This document shows positions 63,101 through 64,000 of a stretch of 64,000 bases of DNA, piece after piece. Location of the stretch: contig CM036160.1 of the NCBI GenBank assembly GCA_020631735.1, forward strand, positions 7,594,746 to 7,658,745, read 5' to 3'. Each line of letters starts with the position of its first letter. Positions within the stretch are counted from its first letter, which is position 1. Made by a program: the position numbers and the translations under genes. The stretch is from Saccharum officinarum. Taxonomy: Eukaryota; Streptophyta; Magnoliopsida; Poales; Poaceae. The notes below the pieces were generated by a model. It made no database searches. It was not told the origin of the DNA and saw nothing but the letters and a program-made list of their open reading frames with translations.

Positions 63101-64000
63101 GCTGGCGTTCCCGGGCGCGCGCGAGAAGGTCCTGGACGCCGCCCGGCGGCTCGCCGACGCCCATGCCGTGCGTTGCCGGACGGTGATTCGCCGAGCACTG
63201 TAGCTCCCCCCATTTTCAAATTCAAACTGTTTTTGCCAAATTACTTTTGATTTTGAATATGAACTTGAAAAATTCCCAAGATATGAAATCTTCAGAATTT
63301 CAAGCTCTACAAGTTTTGTATTGAACACTTTTTCAAATTCGAACTGGATTTTGAAATTTGAGTTTAAATTCAAAAGGGGACACTTTTTGGAAATTTGGTA
63401 ATTTAGAAATTACTTTGGATTTTATATTGAAACTTCAAAAACTCCAAACACCAAAGTTGTACATCTAGCCAAGACCTACAACTTTGCTAAACAAAACATT
63501 TTCAAAATCTACTTTCATTTTGAAATTTGAGTTTGGGGATAAAAAGGGGTCAAATTTGAAATTTGCTTCTTTTCAAAATTGCTCCACACTTTACACTAAA
63601 ACTTTGAAAACTCAAAACACGAAAGTTGTATCCCTTGAAAAGTTCTACAAACTTGGTTTTAAACTTTTTCCCAAATTTTGCTTAGATTTTGAATTATTTG
63701 AAAAGGGGTAAAATAGGGTTTTGGATTTTAGGGTTTTCGGAGGAATTTTCAATTGAAATTTGTTGCTACCTTAATTGGTGATTACTTAATGATCAAACCA
63801 TCATCCAAGGGCATCATTTAGACAAGCATGACATGGTTGACCAAATGCCACTCTTGGTTGACCAATTTAGCTTTTGAAAATCTTTTAATATTTCCCCAAT
63901 TTTGAATTCAAATTCGAATTGGAAAACATGCGACAAGTTTTGGATTCCAATTTAAACTCAAACTTGGAGCTTCATTTTATGGGTTGTACTTGAGTTCATA
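60141..64000 (-). repeat. 5' LTR of the Tekay element (incomplete at window end)
   Basis: 3,860 bp seen of an expected 4.1 kb. Promoter TATAAATA on - at 63050-63057. It has an extra 65 bp of G-rich sequence (about 62812-62877) relative to the 3' LTR. Confidence 0.95.

Larger units (their letters stand above)
50374..64000 (-). mobile_element. Del/Tekay chromovirus (Gypsy), runs past the window end
   Basis: On -, 3' LTR 50374-54414 (4,041 bp), internal region 54415-60140, 5' LTR from 60141 to beyond 64000 (3,860 bp seen). LTR ends read TGTAACACCCCGGGTG on -. PBS and PPT flank the internal part. Gag, protease, RT, RNase H, integrase and a C-terminal chromodomain are all recognisable, plus an extra ORF before gag. 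In the first 567 aligned bases the LTRs differ at 20 sites (3.5%). It is inserted into the Tork element; the left flank of the insertion is ATCGT (50369-50373). Confidence 0.95.

Overview
The window is nuclear DNA of a grass, most likely a panicoid (sorghum/sugarcane/Miscanthus type). The evidence is a GC-rich, Ala/Gly/His-rich AP2 gene flanked by AT-rich intergenic DNA, and LTR retrotransposons of the grass families SIRE/Opie, Tork, Tat/RIRE2 and Del/Tekay, several of them nested. A run of exactly 100 N (19509-19608) marks a draft-assembly gap of unknown size. I see no prokaryotic feature, CRISPR array, rRNA or tRNA gene. The window does not hold an obvious new biological system; the interest lies in one developmental regulator and in how the transposons have decayed and nested. 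Layout: 1-205 is a cluster of CACTA-type subterminal repeats. 1266-6200 is a complete, young Copia element (target duplication ATGCA) whose pol frame is broken three times. 6206-12149 is a long non-coding stretch with two large TA microsatellites, leading to the only convincing host gene: a two-AP2-domain transcription factor of the PLETHORA/AINTEGUMENTA-LIKE clade (12150-16727, + strand, nine exons including a 9-bp microexon). It closely resembles rice CRL5, which acts in crown-root initiation. Its last exon carries at least one frame break. 17500-18750 is a GC-rich gene-like fragment joined to TGTTGCA repeats and a perfect hairpin. Right of the gap, 19609-38252 is the 3' two thirds of a Tat/RIRE2-type Gypsy element: degenerate RNase H/integrase on +, then a long antisense gene on -, then a 1,002-bp 3' LTR. 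A complete 10.47-kb SIRE-type Copia element (23534-34004, target duplication CCCGG) sits inside that antisense gene. 38253-47500 holds host-gene debris: a hairpin MITE, an intron-containing AAA-ATPase pseudogene, and two 3' fragments of PR-1 genes on -. 47523-50373 is a degenerate Tork-type Copia element on -, cut by a Del/Tekay chromovirus (50374 to beyond 64000, - strand). The Tekay polyprotein stays in one frame for 4.4 kb and is broken only by nine TAG and one TGA codon. LTR pairs differ by about 1.2% (first Copia), 3.1% (SIRE) and 3.5% (Tekay, partial count). At the commonly used grass rate of 1.3e-8 per site per year these are roughly 0.5, 1.2 and 1.4 million years old.
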